Positions 40,218 to 51,900 of a DNA stretch of 64,000 nucleotides are shown here, piece after piece. The stretch covers positions 43,519,240-43,583,239 of the forward strand of contig NC_134646.1 of assembly GCF_030463565.1 (NCBI RefSeq), given 5' to 3'. Position numbers and translations under genes: made by a program. Positions within the stretch are counted from its first letter, which is position 1; each line of letters starts with the position of its first letter. Origin of the DNA: Pelecanus crispus. Taxonomy: Eukaryota > Chordata > Aves > Pelecaniformes > Pelecanidae. The notes under the pieces were generated by a model. It was not told the DNA's origin, did not search any database, and saw only the letters and a program-made list of their open reading frames with translations.

Positions 40218-43200
40218 CCTCAAAGTACAGCTCTATTTACTAAACTTCTCTTTAAATTCCTATGTAGGTTCTTTCATCTGCTTTTTCACAATATAGTTCA
40301 TTTCCATTTCCATGGCAATCTTATTTTTGACAATTTTACATGTATTCTGCTGTTTACATTAGTATACAGGAACTGTAATTCAGAGAGATGCCACCATAGG
40401 ACTTAAGTGTAGGCATGTGCACATCTACTCAGATGGACAGTAGACAATCATTTGAACCACGGCTAGACAATAAAAAAGCGAGAAAGCTGGGCACATCACA
40501 CAACAGAGCGTGGCACAGAGATCCCCAATGTAGCATATACCCAAAGTGGGTATGTATAACCGCACATCCAAAAAGCAGTACAGAGCTGTTGGCGCTGTGT
40601 TCAGCCTAGGTTAATAAGCCCTCACACTCAAAAGCAAATCAAAGCTAGTCTAGTTTACACCAACTAGACTATGTGGTGTTTACACCTGATCATTAGTCTC
40701 ACTCCCCTGAGATAGCCTTAATGGGATATACTTCAGTCAACCCATCACCATACAAGACTGTTTTCACTAGACCAGCATTTCTGAGAGTATTTTTGTAAAT
40801 GGGAATCTGTGCTAACCATAGGAGAGCGGTTTTACTAAAAGGCCTGAAAGCCTTGACACCTGCTACCAGCTCTGCTACCAGCTTCCTAGGTGACATTACA
40901 CAAATAACTTAATCGCTATTTCCTTCATTTGGAAAATAAGAAAATAATATTAGTTTTCTGGGGACAGCATACAATAAATAAAAATGTTAAACATAATCAT
41001 TGAATATAAGGTGCTACAGACACAGTTAGTAGATACTTCTCTGAAGCAAGACATTGATAGGAAAAGGGAATTATGAAGTTAATCACACAGTTTCTATTCA
41101 AGCAAATGATCCTTTAACTTTCATATTCAACAAAACCTGAAGTTGATAAAAACTTTCCCAAATTTCAGGATAACTTACTAAGCAGTGGTAAAATATGCAG
41201 AATACAGCTCAGCATGAGATACAACCTGTAAATAACTATGGTTGGGAAAAGACCTTGCATTTAATTTGCTCATTTTAATGTCTATCCTTTTCACTCATTA
41301 ATCTTTTGCTCAGTTTTACTGTAATCTTGGGAAATACAATAGTTGAGAGATAAACAAAGGAAACAGGATTAGATACAAGCTATCAAATGCAAAAAAACAA
41401 CAACAAAGCCAACTTCCAAATAAAGGAGTAATAAATTACACAAAGCAGAATGGTTTTATTGTCTGCTCCTTTGAGGCAATATAAGTGCTATGCATTTGTT
41501 TGACAAATATGTATTGTATTTAAAGTCATAAAAACAATTACAATGACATTTCCCTCCATCTGTATTGCACAGCTTACCATGCTATCCATGACTAAACATT
41601 TTAAACTAGCTTCTGTAAACAAGGATAAAAATTGGTTCAGTTTATAAGTGAAATAATTCTTAATACCAATTACCAGTTGCCATGGTAATAACTGAGACTC
41701 AAGAAATACGTATTTTGCTTGTTTGGCATAGACAATCTGCTTCCCAGAAAGGCGCGCATAGAGAAAGTTAAAATGTCTGTAGGAAGACAATACCAAGGTC
41801 AGATACTCATCCTACTGGCATTTACACATTGCCATTAAAGTTACATGTTAACACTATTAATTATGCTTGGCTGCCTCCTTTTCTTTTTTTTTAAGCAAAT
41901 AATTGGGAAGTTTTTTTATAGTGAAAAATTCCTTCCATGATAGTCAGAGAAAAATATTTTGAAATAACATGATTTTCCTTGCAGTATTAGGTTAGCCACT
42001 GTCATTGTTAATTTTTTTATTGCATTCATTCCAATTTTATATTTAAACTGTGAAACTTTAAAAAATGCACCCATGGTGATTCAAATACAACCATTCCAAA
42101 AGTGTCAGAATTTCTGATGAAATACTTTTATACAGCTTTAATAGGTTTTTAATGAAAAGTTTTTCTTGGCTGGAAACATAGTTATTTTTCATTTAGCTAC
42201 CAAGCTTTGAGAAGGTAAATGCTGAGTCCTTCATTAACACAAGTGTTAAAAATAACACATGCGTACAGATGTTTGCTTTAATACTTTCTCAAGGTTCAGG
42301 ATAACAGTTATAACAGTTACAGGAGTTTTAGAAACACATGTAAACTTGTCAGCAGAAGTGAGGTCCAAAGAGTGAGAAATTTTCCTTAAAATGAATTCAC
42401 ATCAACTGCTTGCATTCCTAAATACAAATTTGTAGAAACAATTTTCACACCCTTAAAACATACAAGTTACATGCAAACACTAGCAGTGTGCCATAAAACA
42501 AGAATAACTGTATAGAAGAACACAGCATCAAATTAGGAAAACATATCTAAACAATACATCCAAATAATATATTAAAATGATATATTCTCCCATGGGAAGA
42601 AGCCAAGAGTTCTTGTTGAGAAGAGCATGCTCCAACCAGTTCCCCAAACCAAGTGATCAGAACCCTAGGAACCCAGGGGCACATATCTGCCATAGTTTTA
42701 AACATAACCTGAGCAGGTTAAACATGAAAGAGGCTGTAAAAGGCTGTAAATGAATGCAATTACAGTGGCAGAAAGAGTCTATAGTGTAAGATAAAAATCA
42801 CAAAAGAAATTTCTATATTTAACCCATTAAAAACAAGATGTCTATCCAGAAAAGTCTAAAATCGCAAATGCAGTGACAATTGTATATATTCATGTTCACT
42901 CTCCCTTGCCTAACAGTAGATTAAATGAAGCTTGCACATTTGAGAGGAGGAGATAGAAAGAAAACATTTGACGAATAAAATGCGGGGCGGGGGGAAGAGG
43001 TGAAGCAGTAGAACTAGAGGTGGATCTTGCCCACCAGAACTGCAATCTACTGCACACAGACTGCCAGAACCTGCCAATCCTTTCATCACACTCAGAAAGC
43101 CTTTAACTGCTTCTCATAGAAACAAATTCTTTTTGTGTGTGTATGAAATGTCTTTAAATTATTCTTCATTAATTTTAGTACTTTCTCTTAAATCACAGAT

Positions 43201-45656
43201 CTGTGCTTTTGATATGCTGAAAGATTGTTCTTTTTTAGACAAACTATGCTTGTCCCAAGAGAAGTCACCTAGATCCTCTCTGGGTTTACAGGTCATAAAA
43301 ATCTGGAGTCTTTTTTCAGTTCCTTAACTTTCCTTCAGTTCCTTTTCCTTCCCAGCTCTGCATGGCTAGTCCTGTAATACCACACAAATTCTTTTGTAGA
43401 TGAAAATCTGTTTAAAATAAAAAACATTGAACTTTCCAAAGTCTAACTTGTGAATTACTCAATAAACTTCAGAGCCCGAATCTACAAAAAGGCTTAGCTA
43501 CCTGGTTACCATTTTAGGCAGCTAAGCCCATGAGACATTGACATCTCTCAAACTCCCATGGCCATGCCCAGCCCCCAGGTAGAGGCAAACATCCTTATCA
43601 CACCCAGCTTCATAATAGAACAAAAACTGAGCATGTTTTCCTCCTTCAGCCCTTGTATCTAGTTTAAATGGGTACCCATCCAGTATGGATAATCAGGGGA
43701 CCAGGATCACCGGGGTGCCAGAGAGCACATCTGCCCCAGAGAATAAATATTGCCTAAGAAGCTGCTGGTGCAGTCCCTAACTCCTTCCAAATAAATCTTC
43801 CCTGTAGCACATCACCTGAGATTCAAAGAAGAGCTGAACAGACTTGTTGGCCTTATCTCTGTATTGGCATGGGAGGTTGAGAAGAAGGAAAAGGGAAGTG
43901 GAAAGAGAGAAGACCCACCGGACCTCTCCTTTCAGCAGCTCCCCCTGGGACACCAAAACTGCAAATGGTGGCTGCGATGGGGTCAGCTCTACCCTCCAGC
44001 TTGGGAGACTTGCAGCCACCTCACGGCTTGTGGTGGCATGAAAGGATGTCACAAAATGTGCGCTGTGGAGCTTTATGGTTTGTATTGTGGAAAAAGCCTG
44101 CAATTTTTTGTGGGAAACAGTAAGCAAGGAAGGGGTTCTGCATCTCCTCTAACTATAAATAATCTATAAACTGATTCACCACCTCCAACAGCGGTGAAGT
44201 TGGTCATTTGGAGGATTAGAGCTTTGCCACAAATGTGGCAGTGTTTTGTTTTGGGTGGCCAGTATGCAAATATTTTAACAAATAATCTATTAGCTGTTGC
44301 CAAAGTAGAACACTAGGCAACTACCACTTCACTACAATTATTATACTACTTAGGAGTACTTAACAGTATAGGACTCTGAGCTAGGGCACTTCCAGAAATG
44401 CAAAAACATCAGTGCAAGCCTAGCATAATTCCCGGTACCAAAACAAGTGACACTCAGGACTGAGATGTGCTCTGTAGGCCCAAGACTTTTTTCACCTTCT
44501 TCTGCTGATGAACCACCAGAAATTGCAATTCTAAATTATATTGACACAATGATGAAGACAGAATTTTACACTCACTAAGTAATAATGCTTCTGCTGTTTC
44601 TAGAAAGCTACACCCACTACACCTTTCATTACTCACCGTCTCATTCAAAACCTCTTCCCTTCTTTAAAAAACTCCATTGCTTCATGCGGGCAGCCTTCTG
44701 TCGCTGGCTATATCCCAAATGGCAGCTGGCAGTCGCCCTTCCAAGGCGCAGATTACCAGCTCCACAGTCGTCACAGTATTTGGTACTGCCTCCTGTGTAC
44801 ACATATCGCACTCAGAGCTCTTTTCAGAAAGAGGACGGAACTCGGCCCTGGCAACCCTAAGGGGAACCAACAGCTAGATAAGTGCCCAAATTTCTTTGGT
44901 AATATAAATACAGACTTGGGAGTTGCGAAAGTTAAATTTGACTCATAGATCCTACGGTGATCCATTACTTTAAGGTATTTACCACCATATACTTCATTTA
45001 ATCACGGTGAGTAAGATTCTACACACGATTGTAAGCTCCTACAGAGAGTGTAATTCCCATTGCCACATTTTTCAAACGCCCAAGACTGTTACTATTACAG
45101 TAGAGCTAGAGATTACCTTTCTACCACTACTTCTTGACCTCTGTTGTGCGCTGACGCATTCTCTACTCTGGTGAAGGCTAGCAATGCCACCAGCTCCGGT
45201 TATTTTCAGATTTTCTTTCCAGCACATAAACTGCATGCTCATTCCTATGCTTTTAACACATTACTGCTTGCCAGTGCAGTAATATTGGACAAAAATAGCA
45301 GTACAAATGTATTTGTTAGCATCCACATTTTGATTATCTGAAGAGACTCCAGAGCAATACCTGAAGCTTATTATACCAATAATGTGGATTTTGGTTTTAA
45401 TTTGTATGTAACTGATATGCTAAAACCTCATTTTCAGGGAAAATAAATAGAATAATTTCATATTACATCATTTTTACCTCTCACTTTAATTAAACCATTC
45501 TTTTTTATAAGTATATGGGTCTCTAATTAGGAATTAATTATGTCTTATTTTTACTCAAGGTTTCCATTAGAACAACACGAAAATGATCAGTTGCAATGTC
45601 TAAGCCTAAGCACATCAACGAGCAGGAGAGGGGAAGTTTGAGGAAGAACCTTTAGC
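40218..45656. other. Intergenic, no gene seen
   Basis: AT-rich unique sequence apart from the MIR-like relic at 40862. A somewhat GC-richer stretch lies around 43540-44010. Overlapping frames on both strands there (43777-44127 minus, 43864-44169 plus) show no domain. No RNA gene was recognised. Confidence 0.6.
40862..41005 (+). mobile_element. MIR-like ancient SINE relic
   Basis: CTCTGCTACCAGCTTCCTAG, GTGACATTACACAAATAACT and TAATCGCTATTTCCTTCATT, then TGGAAAATAAGAAAATAATA, track the MIR core ('gctgtgtgaccttgggcaagtcacttaacctctctgagcctcagtttcctcatctgtaaaatgggataataata'). Further on, CAATAAATAAAAATGTTAAA resembles the MIR tail 'gctcaataaatgttagc'. An internal part appears deleted. Confidence 0.5.
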
Positions 45657-45661
45657 ACAGG
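45657..45661 (+). repeat. Left target-site duplication of LTR
   Basis: ACAGG directly precedes the TG of the LTR and is repeated directly after its CA end at 46238-46242. A 5-bp duplication is typical of ERVL-class integration. Confidence 0.85.
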
Positions 45662-46237
45662 TGTCCTGGTTTCGGCTGGGATAGAGTTAATTTTTTTCCT
45701 AGTAGCAGGCACAGTGATGTGTTTTGGATTTAGTATGAGAATAATGCTGATAACACACTGATGTTTTTAGTTGTTGCTAAGTAGTGCTTACACTAGGTTA
45801 AGGACTTTTTCAGCTTCTCATGCCCTGCCAGGTGCACAAGAAGCTGGGAGGGGGCACAGCCAGGACAGCTGACCCAAAACTGGCCAAAGGGCTATTCCAT
45901 ACCATATGACATCATGCTCAGTATATATGCTGCGTGGAGTTGGCTGGGGGGCAGTGATCACTGCTCAGGAACTGGCTGGGTATCGGTCAGCAGGTGGTGA
46001 GCAATTGCATTGTGCATCACTTGCTTTGTATATTATTATTACTATTATTATTATTATATTGTTATTATTGCTACTACTATTTTACTTTATTTTATTTCAA
46101 TTATTAAACTGTTCTTATCTCAACCCAGGAGTTTCCTCACTCTTACTCTTCCAATTCTCTCCCCCATCCCCCCGGGACAGGGGGAGTGAGTGAGCGGCTG
46201 CATGGTGCTTAGTTGCTGGCTGGGGCTAACCACGACA
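45662..46237 (+). mobile_element. Solo LTR of an avian endogenous retrovirus (ERVL-type)
   Basis: A 576-bp sequence bounded by TG...CA: it starts TGTCCTGGTTTCGGCTGGG and ends GGGGCTAACCACGACA. It is flanked by ACAGG duplications. I recognise this as an LTR common in Neoaves genomes. A TATA-like TATATAT at 45922-45928 and an ATTAAA at 46103-46108 fit the U3-R-U5 layout, with an ATT-rich microsatellite (about 46028-46080) between them. No primer-binding site or internal retroviral sequence follows; the duplication comes straight after the CA. The provirus therefore collapsed to a solo LTR by recombination between its ends. No viral gene remains. It lies in the same orientation as ANXA10, ending 2,679 bp before its start codon. 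Confidence 0.93.
46028..46080. repeat. ATT/TTA microsatellite inside the LTR
   Basis: A run of imperfect ATT and ACT triplets typical of this LTR family, likely to vary in length between individuals. Confidence 0.8.
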
Positions 46238-46242
46238 ACAGG
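46238..46242 (+). repeat. Right target-site duplication of LTR
   Basis: ACAGG immediately after the LTR's terminal CA, identical to 45657-45661. With the next bases it forms CAG/GTGAGA, a consensus 5' splice site. Confidence 0.85.
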
Positions 46243-48700
46243 TGAGAAATTCCATTGTCTGGGAGGATCTGAAGAAGATCTTGACCCCTCCTCATCCCTA
46301 CAGAAAATAATTAAGTCTCTCCAAAAATGTAGAACAGGTACTGAAGTGAGAGAGGAGAAAATCAAGAAGGAAGAGAAACAGGAAACTTTTTAGCAAGAAA
46401 AAGAGGAAGAAAAGCAACCAGCTGCTCAGAACAGTAACAAAAATCTCACCCTATAACTGGATGAGAATTGCAAAGATTAAATAGAGGGAGAAACAGAAAA
46501 AGAGCTTTTCATCTGTCCAGTTCACTGTGAACAAGAGGACAAAGTATTTTCTTTCAATTCCCCTTGCAACAGCTTTTATTTTCTTGAACAGTTAAGGTCT
46601 CCACTTTTCTTTAGTCTAAACAAACTGAGTGTTTTCTGTCTTTCTGTATAACTAATTATTTCTGCTCTCTTCTGCAGTCTCTCCAAGTCATCCATATTTT
46701 TTTTAAATGTGAGATTGCCAAAACAAATTGGAACACAACTTCTTTGGTTTCCCCCAAAAGACAGGATAACCTCCTCCCCTAGAAGTCATTCACATCTCTG
46801 ATCTACTGAGTCTTGAAGAAAATGTAAAGGTGAGATTAGGTTCAACATGTTCACTCTGGTACACAAACATTGGATCCATTTTGCTGAGCATTACATGAAC
46901 AAATATATTTTGCATTTCCTTGTTGTAAGCCCTGCCTCCTGCCTTGGAGGGGAGAAGGCAGGAAAGGACAGCCAAAGGACGTTCACAGGAAAAAGGAGGT
47001 TGAAACCTCCTCTTCTGTTGAACACTTTCCCATTTTCTCTAGACTCTCTCATGGCTTTTCTCAGAAAGACTCATTAAAACCAGAATCTAGTTCAGTAATC
47101 AGTTAAGTGCTTTCCTCACATTATATACCAGGTATTAGTATTTCATAGAACAAAATTTTTGTCTACTTATTTGCACCCTATGGTTCCTGAGCACTGAAGG
47201 TTTTGACACAAGCAGACTAAAATATTGCTGTAATCCTGTAAATTTAATCTATTTTGTGTTGTACTGAAGATTAACTGTATTACATTTTAATCACAGCAAG
47301 GAAATGCATGCAAAATTAGAGTCTGAAAGAGAGGCTTAAAATGTTCTCATATTCTTATCACTGCTTAAAACATGTATCGTTAGGAGACTGGATCCTACTC
47401 TAGGTACAACCTTCAGCACCTCACATGTGCCATCTTCCAACCGACCAGACCAGATTCTTTAAGGATTATTTTGCTTAGCTGTACAGTGGGACTATATTCC
47501 CCAGCCATCCTCGAAGAGCACGTGAGATACAGAGATTAAAGTAAGTACTTGGTACGATTATAGTCAAGAAAAATATCTACGACAGCCCTAATGAAAAAGA
47601 GAAAGCCAAGACATGCCAGTCTGAAGCCCATGTTTCACACGCATATGCTTCTCTGTGAAACTCTTCCAACTATTTCTAAGGACACACATGTAGTCCTTAT
47701 GCATAACACAGGCTGACATGCAAAACCTTGTACTCAATCAATATTGCTGGGTTCATACAAGCCCAGAGATAGTTTTTAATGATTAGAAGAGTTGCTAAGA
47801 TATTAAGGCTACAAAATAAAGGGTTTTTTTTCATTATTTCTAAAGTCTTCCTAAATTGTAAGAAAATCCAGCTTTTAATAAGGGCTACAAAGCATGTGAT
47901 GGATACATTAAGAAAACCAAGAAAATTTCAAGTCATTTAATTCAGATTTTGAGTGACTATTCCTGTCCAACTATTGCAGAAAAATTGTCTTTCTATACTG
48001 GTACCCAATCAGGATAATGGCAGTCTATGTCTTCCATTCAAGTGGTACTAGAGGATATACAGACTGATTCTGCACCTCTATTTTATATTCTGGGTTGGTT
48101 GGTTTTTTTTTTTTTGGGGGGGGGGGGGGTTGAGAAGACTTTGTATTTTCTCAATGGTTTATCACAATAATAATTATCATTAATAGGAGAAATACATGGT
48201 ATTAGCTATGAAAAACGTGGGTTTGCTGTCAGTTGGATAGTTCAAATTCTGTATAAGTCTTCTAATAGAGCAATGTTACAGGATTTTTTATCAGTTCTTT
48301 GCAGGATTTTGCAAATTGTAACTGGTGTGAAAACATCAAGAGAGACCCCCATCTACATGGTTCCACTGAGGCCCAAGGATCTGCCCTCATTACTCCAGGT
48401 AACATGTAAGGGCTATAAAGAACCTTCCTATGCATGCCAGGTACAAATAGTTATTAGAACAAGTGATGAGCTGAGCAATTTCAGCACAAAGAAAAAAGGA
48501 ACTAGACCAGACCCAGTCTGAAAAGTAAACCATTAACACAAGCACTTTCTGTAGGTGAGCATTTCATTCTGTGACTAGCTGAATTCTGATTCTTAAAATC
48601 AACACAGCAGAACAGAGGGTGTTGTGCTAATGACTCTGTTTACTTAACGATATAATCATACTTGTTCATATATGACTAATGACTAAGTATACAGTGAATC
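46243..48700. other. Upstream flank of ANXA10
   Basis: AT-rich DNA between the solo LTR and the presumed ANXA10 core promoter. It contains a T13-G14 tract at 48103-48129. No separate gene is visible; the ORFs at 46847-47077 and 48273-48521 lack domains. Confidence 0.6.
48103..48129. repeat. T13-G14 homopolymer pair
   Basis: Thirteen T followed by fourteen G, preceded by GGTTGGTTGG. The long G run and nearby GG pairs could form a G-quadruplex on the plus strand. The run lies about 570 bp upstream of the ANXA10 TATA box. Confidence 0.9.
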
Positions 48701-48707
48701 TATAAAA
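48701..48707 (+). promoter_or_regulatory. ANXA10: Probable TATA box of ANXA10
   Basis: TATAAAA in the context GAATCTATAAAACCC lies 215 bp before the ANXA10 start codon. If used, transcription would begin around 48730-48740 and the leader would be roughly 180 nt. That is inference from the motif and spacing. A noncoding first exon spliced to the acceptor-like CTCAACAG ending at 48894 is also possible. Confidence 0.45.
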
Positions 48708-48763
48708 CCCAAGGACGTACAGTACCAAGCAGTGTTCCTGCTTCATTGTTACCGTGGAGCCTA

Positions 48764-48784
48764 ATGTACTTGGTATCGGTTTGA
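48764..48784 (+). other. Short upstream ORF in presumed ANXA10 leader
   Basis: ATG at 48764 opens a six-codon frame that ends in TGA at 48782-48784, before the main start codon. It exists in the mRNA only if the leader is unspliced from the TATA-driven start. It would then be expected to reduce translation modestly. Confidence 0.3.
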
Positions 48785-48915
48785 TTGGGTGGTTTCTCTC
48801 AATTCTCCAAAACAGAATAGGAGTTAACTATAACAACTTTGTTTACTGAACTGTTAGTTTTATTCTAAGAAAGCTACTATTTTCATCTCAACAGAACTTG
48901 AAGACTTGTATCAAA

Positions 48916-48933
48916 ATGTATTGTGGAGATTAT
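48916..48933 (+). CDS. ANXA10: Annexin A10, coding exon 1 (start)
   Basis: ANXA10 is an atypical annexin, a phospholipid-binding protein family member whose calcium sites are largely lost, known in mammals from stomach epithelium and liver. This exon encodes MYCGDY, against MFCGDY at the N-terminus of the human protein as I recall it. It ends exactly at TAT/GTGAGT, a strong 5' splice site, in phase 0. That matches exon 2, which begins with the next codon, GTG. The start codon has A at -3 (ATCAAAATG), a favourable context. Exon 2 lies 12.7 kb downstream on the same strand. The exon is only 18 coding bases long, too short for ORF finders; the call rests on the peptide, the donor site, the phase and the position before exon 2. 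Confidence 0.9.
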
Positions 48934-51900
48934 GTGAGTATAATGATCTGTTCTCTGAAATTTTTCAAAACTTTTCATTACTCTTGAGTTGTCATCATAC
49001 ATATTGGGACCCATTTCCCTCCATTGGTAGAAATTAATCTCAGGAGAAGTTAATTTGTGATTTGGGTCTAATTCTGGGGTTACTTACAGTATATATGAAG
49101 TGTCTGAAGTGAAGATTAAAATATAAAGAATTATCAGTTCCTGTCTCATAGTTGTAGACCTTTCAAGACAAAATAATTTGTCTTTTATCTCTTTGTGAGA
49201 CTGTGTTTGTACGTTTTCTATACTTCCACTTAGCTGTTACACAAAACACAAAAATTGCGTACTATCACCTAATTGTATCAAAAATAAAAATGTGAGTTGT
49301 TCAGAAGATACCAATTCCCATCTAAACCCAGCACTATTTTGGTGGGTTTATATTTTCACAAGACAGTCTGTAACTGCATAAAGTAACTGAATAGCTTTAT
49401 CATTTATAAACATTTGGTTTCATTCACAATGTGAAAAATATTTTAAGGCAAAGAAATACTATCTCTACAAGGGCCGTAACACAGGAAAAGCTATTAATTA
49501 TTCCCCATCAATAAATTGTAGCAATATATTAAATGATTTCATTAGCACTCTTCAAGAAAATAAAAGTTCATACTGCAATTTTAAATCTCCATTCTGAAAG
49601 CTACTATAGTTATTATTTCATGACAGCAAAATATGAAATTGCTTTCTGCACCTGGCATACTGATAATTATGTTCACTAAGGACTTTCATATTCTTTTAAA
49701 TATTATTAGTAGGAATAATGATCCATTCCTCTCAAATGCTTTTTGCATGTGAATTCCCAATAAATATACAGATCAATATAGAATTTTCTAAAGGACAAAC
49801 ATTTTTTCTTACTTATGTTATTTGAAAGTATAATTGCACTAATTATTCCAATCTCATCAGTAAAGTATTTCTTCCACTAAAATTATATTGCATATATTTG
49901 TTTTTCTAAAGAAATAGGTATTGAATGGGCTTTACTAATGTGTTTGGTTTTCTGCAATTTGGGATCTTGCATTCTCTGCTAGACCAGTTAAGAACTGAAA
50001 AGGGATTTTCTTCTTTGTTTCTTATTTTCTCTTTTAATTACTATGTTATTAATCTATTCCTGATAATTAAAGGAAGACAGGAAGAATAACTTAATCTGAC
50101 AAAGCTAGTAGATCCATTTCAGTTGGAGAAGTCAGGAAGTTCAGCTTCTTCTACTGATTTATTGAGACCAGATGTATTTAAATAATTGACACTGCATCTG
50201 CATATAGTATGTTGCCTGATATTAATGGTAGTACATTATAAAATAACTCATAGAAGAAATTATTTTAATTGATTGAAATTGGTAATTATGATATTTGTAA
50301 CAATATTGCAATAGTTTGATAGTATTATCAAAAAAATCTAATAGATTCCACATTAATTCTTAACTGTGGGAGATGTTTACACCAGCTATTTTAGGCTTAA
50401 CTTAATGTAATCGTTCTGCATTAGTCAGCCTTTAGAACCGCTTGAGCTGAGAGGGAACTTAAGTTCCTAATTTTGATCCTCTGAATTGCACCAAAATACT
50501 GTCACATTAATTTCTTGTCTACTCTTCTTAAACACAACCTTAGATTGAGAACAAGTCTTAAAAGCACACTTTAGACTTAAAGATATTTTTCACAGAATCC
50601 CAAAGCATTAATATACCATTAATTCAGAAACATTAAAAAAGAATTAGAAGTATTACTTTCAAAATTTACTTGGTTCTTTATCTCCTTTATTTTTTATGTT
50701 ACACGTATTAGTAATTACATATGTTATATATGAACAATTGGATAGGATGGAGTCCCCCAAGATCAAGAATGAGATGTACAAAATGTTACCAGCAGCAGTT
50801 CTGCCAGATTCAGCAATGCAGGGCGACAACATTATCTGAGATTACATACAGAAAACGGTTCCCCACAGTACCACAGAGGTAAAACTACCAAAATTAGACA
50901 AGATGACATCTGTGACCTCTCTAAAATACATACACAGGGAAAGATGGGAGGCTTTGGAGAAAGAATTTGCTATGTTAGAAGTACCCCTTCCATTACTGTA
51001 TCATATATTATTCAAATGAAGTGTAACATGTACAATAAACTCACGTTAAATCAAAACACTCATGAAATCTTCATTTAATAAAGTTGCACACAAAGGATAT
51101 CTTTGCAAAAGTATAGCATGTAGTTAGCTAATAAAGCAAGCATTTTATTTTAGTAGATATTCCCTATGGGAAACATTCAGACTAAGGAGTCTGACTTTGT
51201 TTGTTATCAGCAGAATGACTTACTGAACAAATATTATTAGAAGCTTGTTCATACTTTAGATTGCTTTTTCCATCACAAGACTGAATTGCCTGAACTTTAC
51301 ACATAATAATTTGATAAGAGCAGCCTCAGCTTTTACTGATACTTTTGTTGAACTGCTTATGGCTTTGGTCAGGGAAAACTGTAACTTCCTTGCTCTTGCA
51401 CAGAAGGAAGGTAGAGTGCACGTATCATTTTTCAGACTTATTACAAATTTTACAGTCCCTTTCCAATCTCTTTTGTTGTTTTGATTCATTCCACTAACAC
51501 CACACAAACCTGTTCTGTCTGCACAGTTGTTTTGGAATCAGTTCCTTTCAAAGCAGTTAAACGCACATGTGCAAACACAGTTATGTATAAAGGTGTCCCA
51601 CCTGGACCACCTCTGTGGAAACAGATCTGTGGTTTTGTAGATGAGGGTATCTTGACGTCAGGAAGAGGATTAAAATCCTTAAAGTCAAAAATCACTGAAT
51701 CACCTCTGGAGATTTGTTTGCCTTACCTTTAGGTGCTTGGATACTTCGGGGGAAAAAAGCAAAATATTGTAGATTTTCTTATTTCTGAAAAATAGATATC
51801 CCTTTCATTAGGATGCTGCAGAAGAAAGACAATATGAAAACCATTTCTCTATGCTCACATACAGCATCTGGTCTAAACTAACCCATAAAAAGGCCAAATT

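Noticed and set aside
41226..41262. TATGGTTGGGAAAAGACCTT resembles a CR1 tail
   Set aside because: Only about 20 bases match and the flanks do not continue the CR1 pattern; too short to call.
45906..46365. ORFs of 95 and 81 codons around the LTR end
   Set aside because: They run through the LTR's ATT microsatellite, polyadenylation region and flank. LTRs of this type are noncoding and the frames have no domain.
1..48700. Exons of SPOCK3, the neighbour I recall upstream of ANXA10 in mammals
   Set aside because: No segment resembling SPOCK3 was recognised. The intergenic gap is large in mammals, so absence here is unsurprising.
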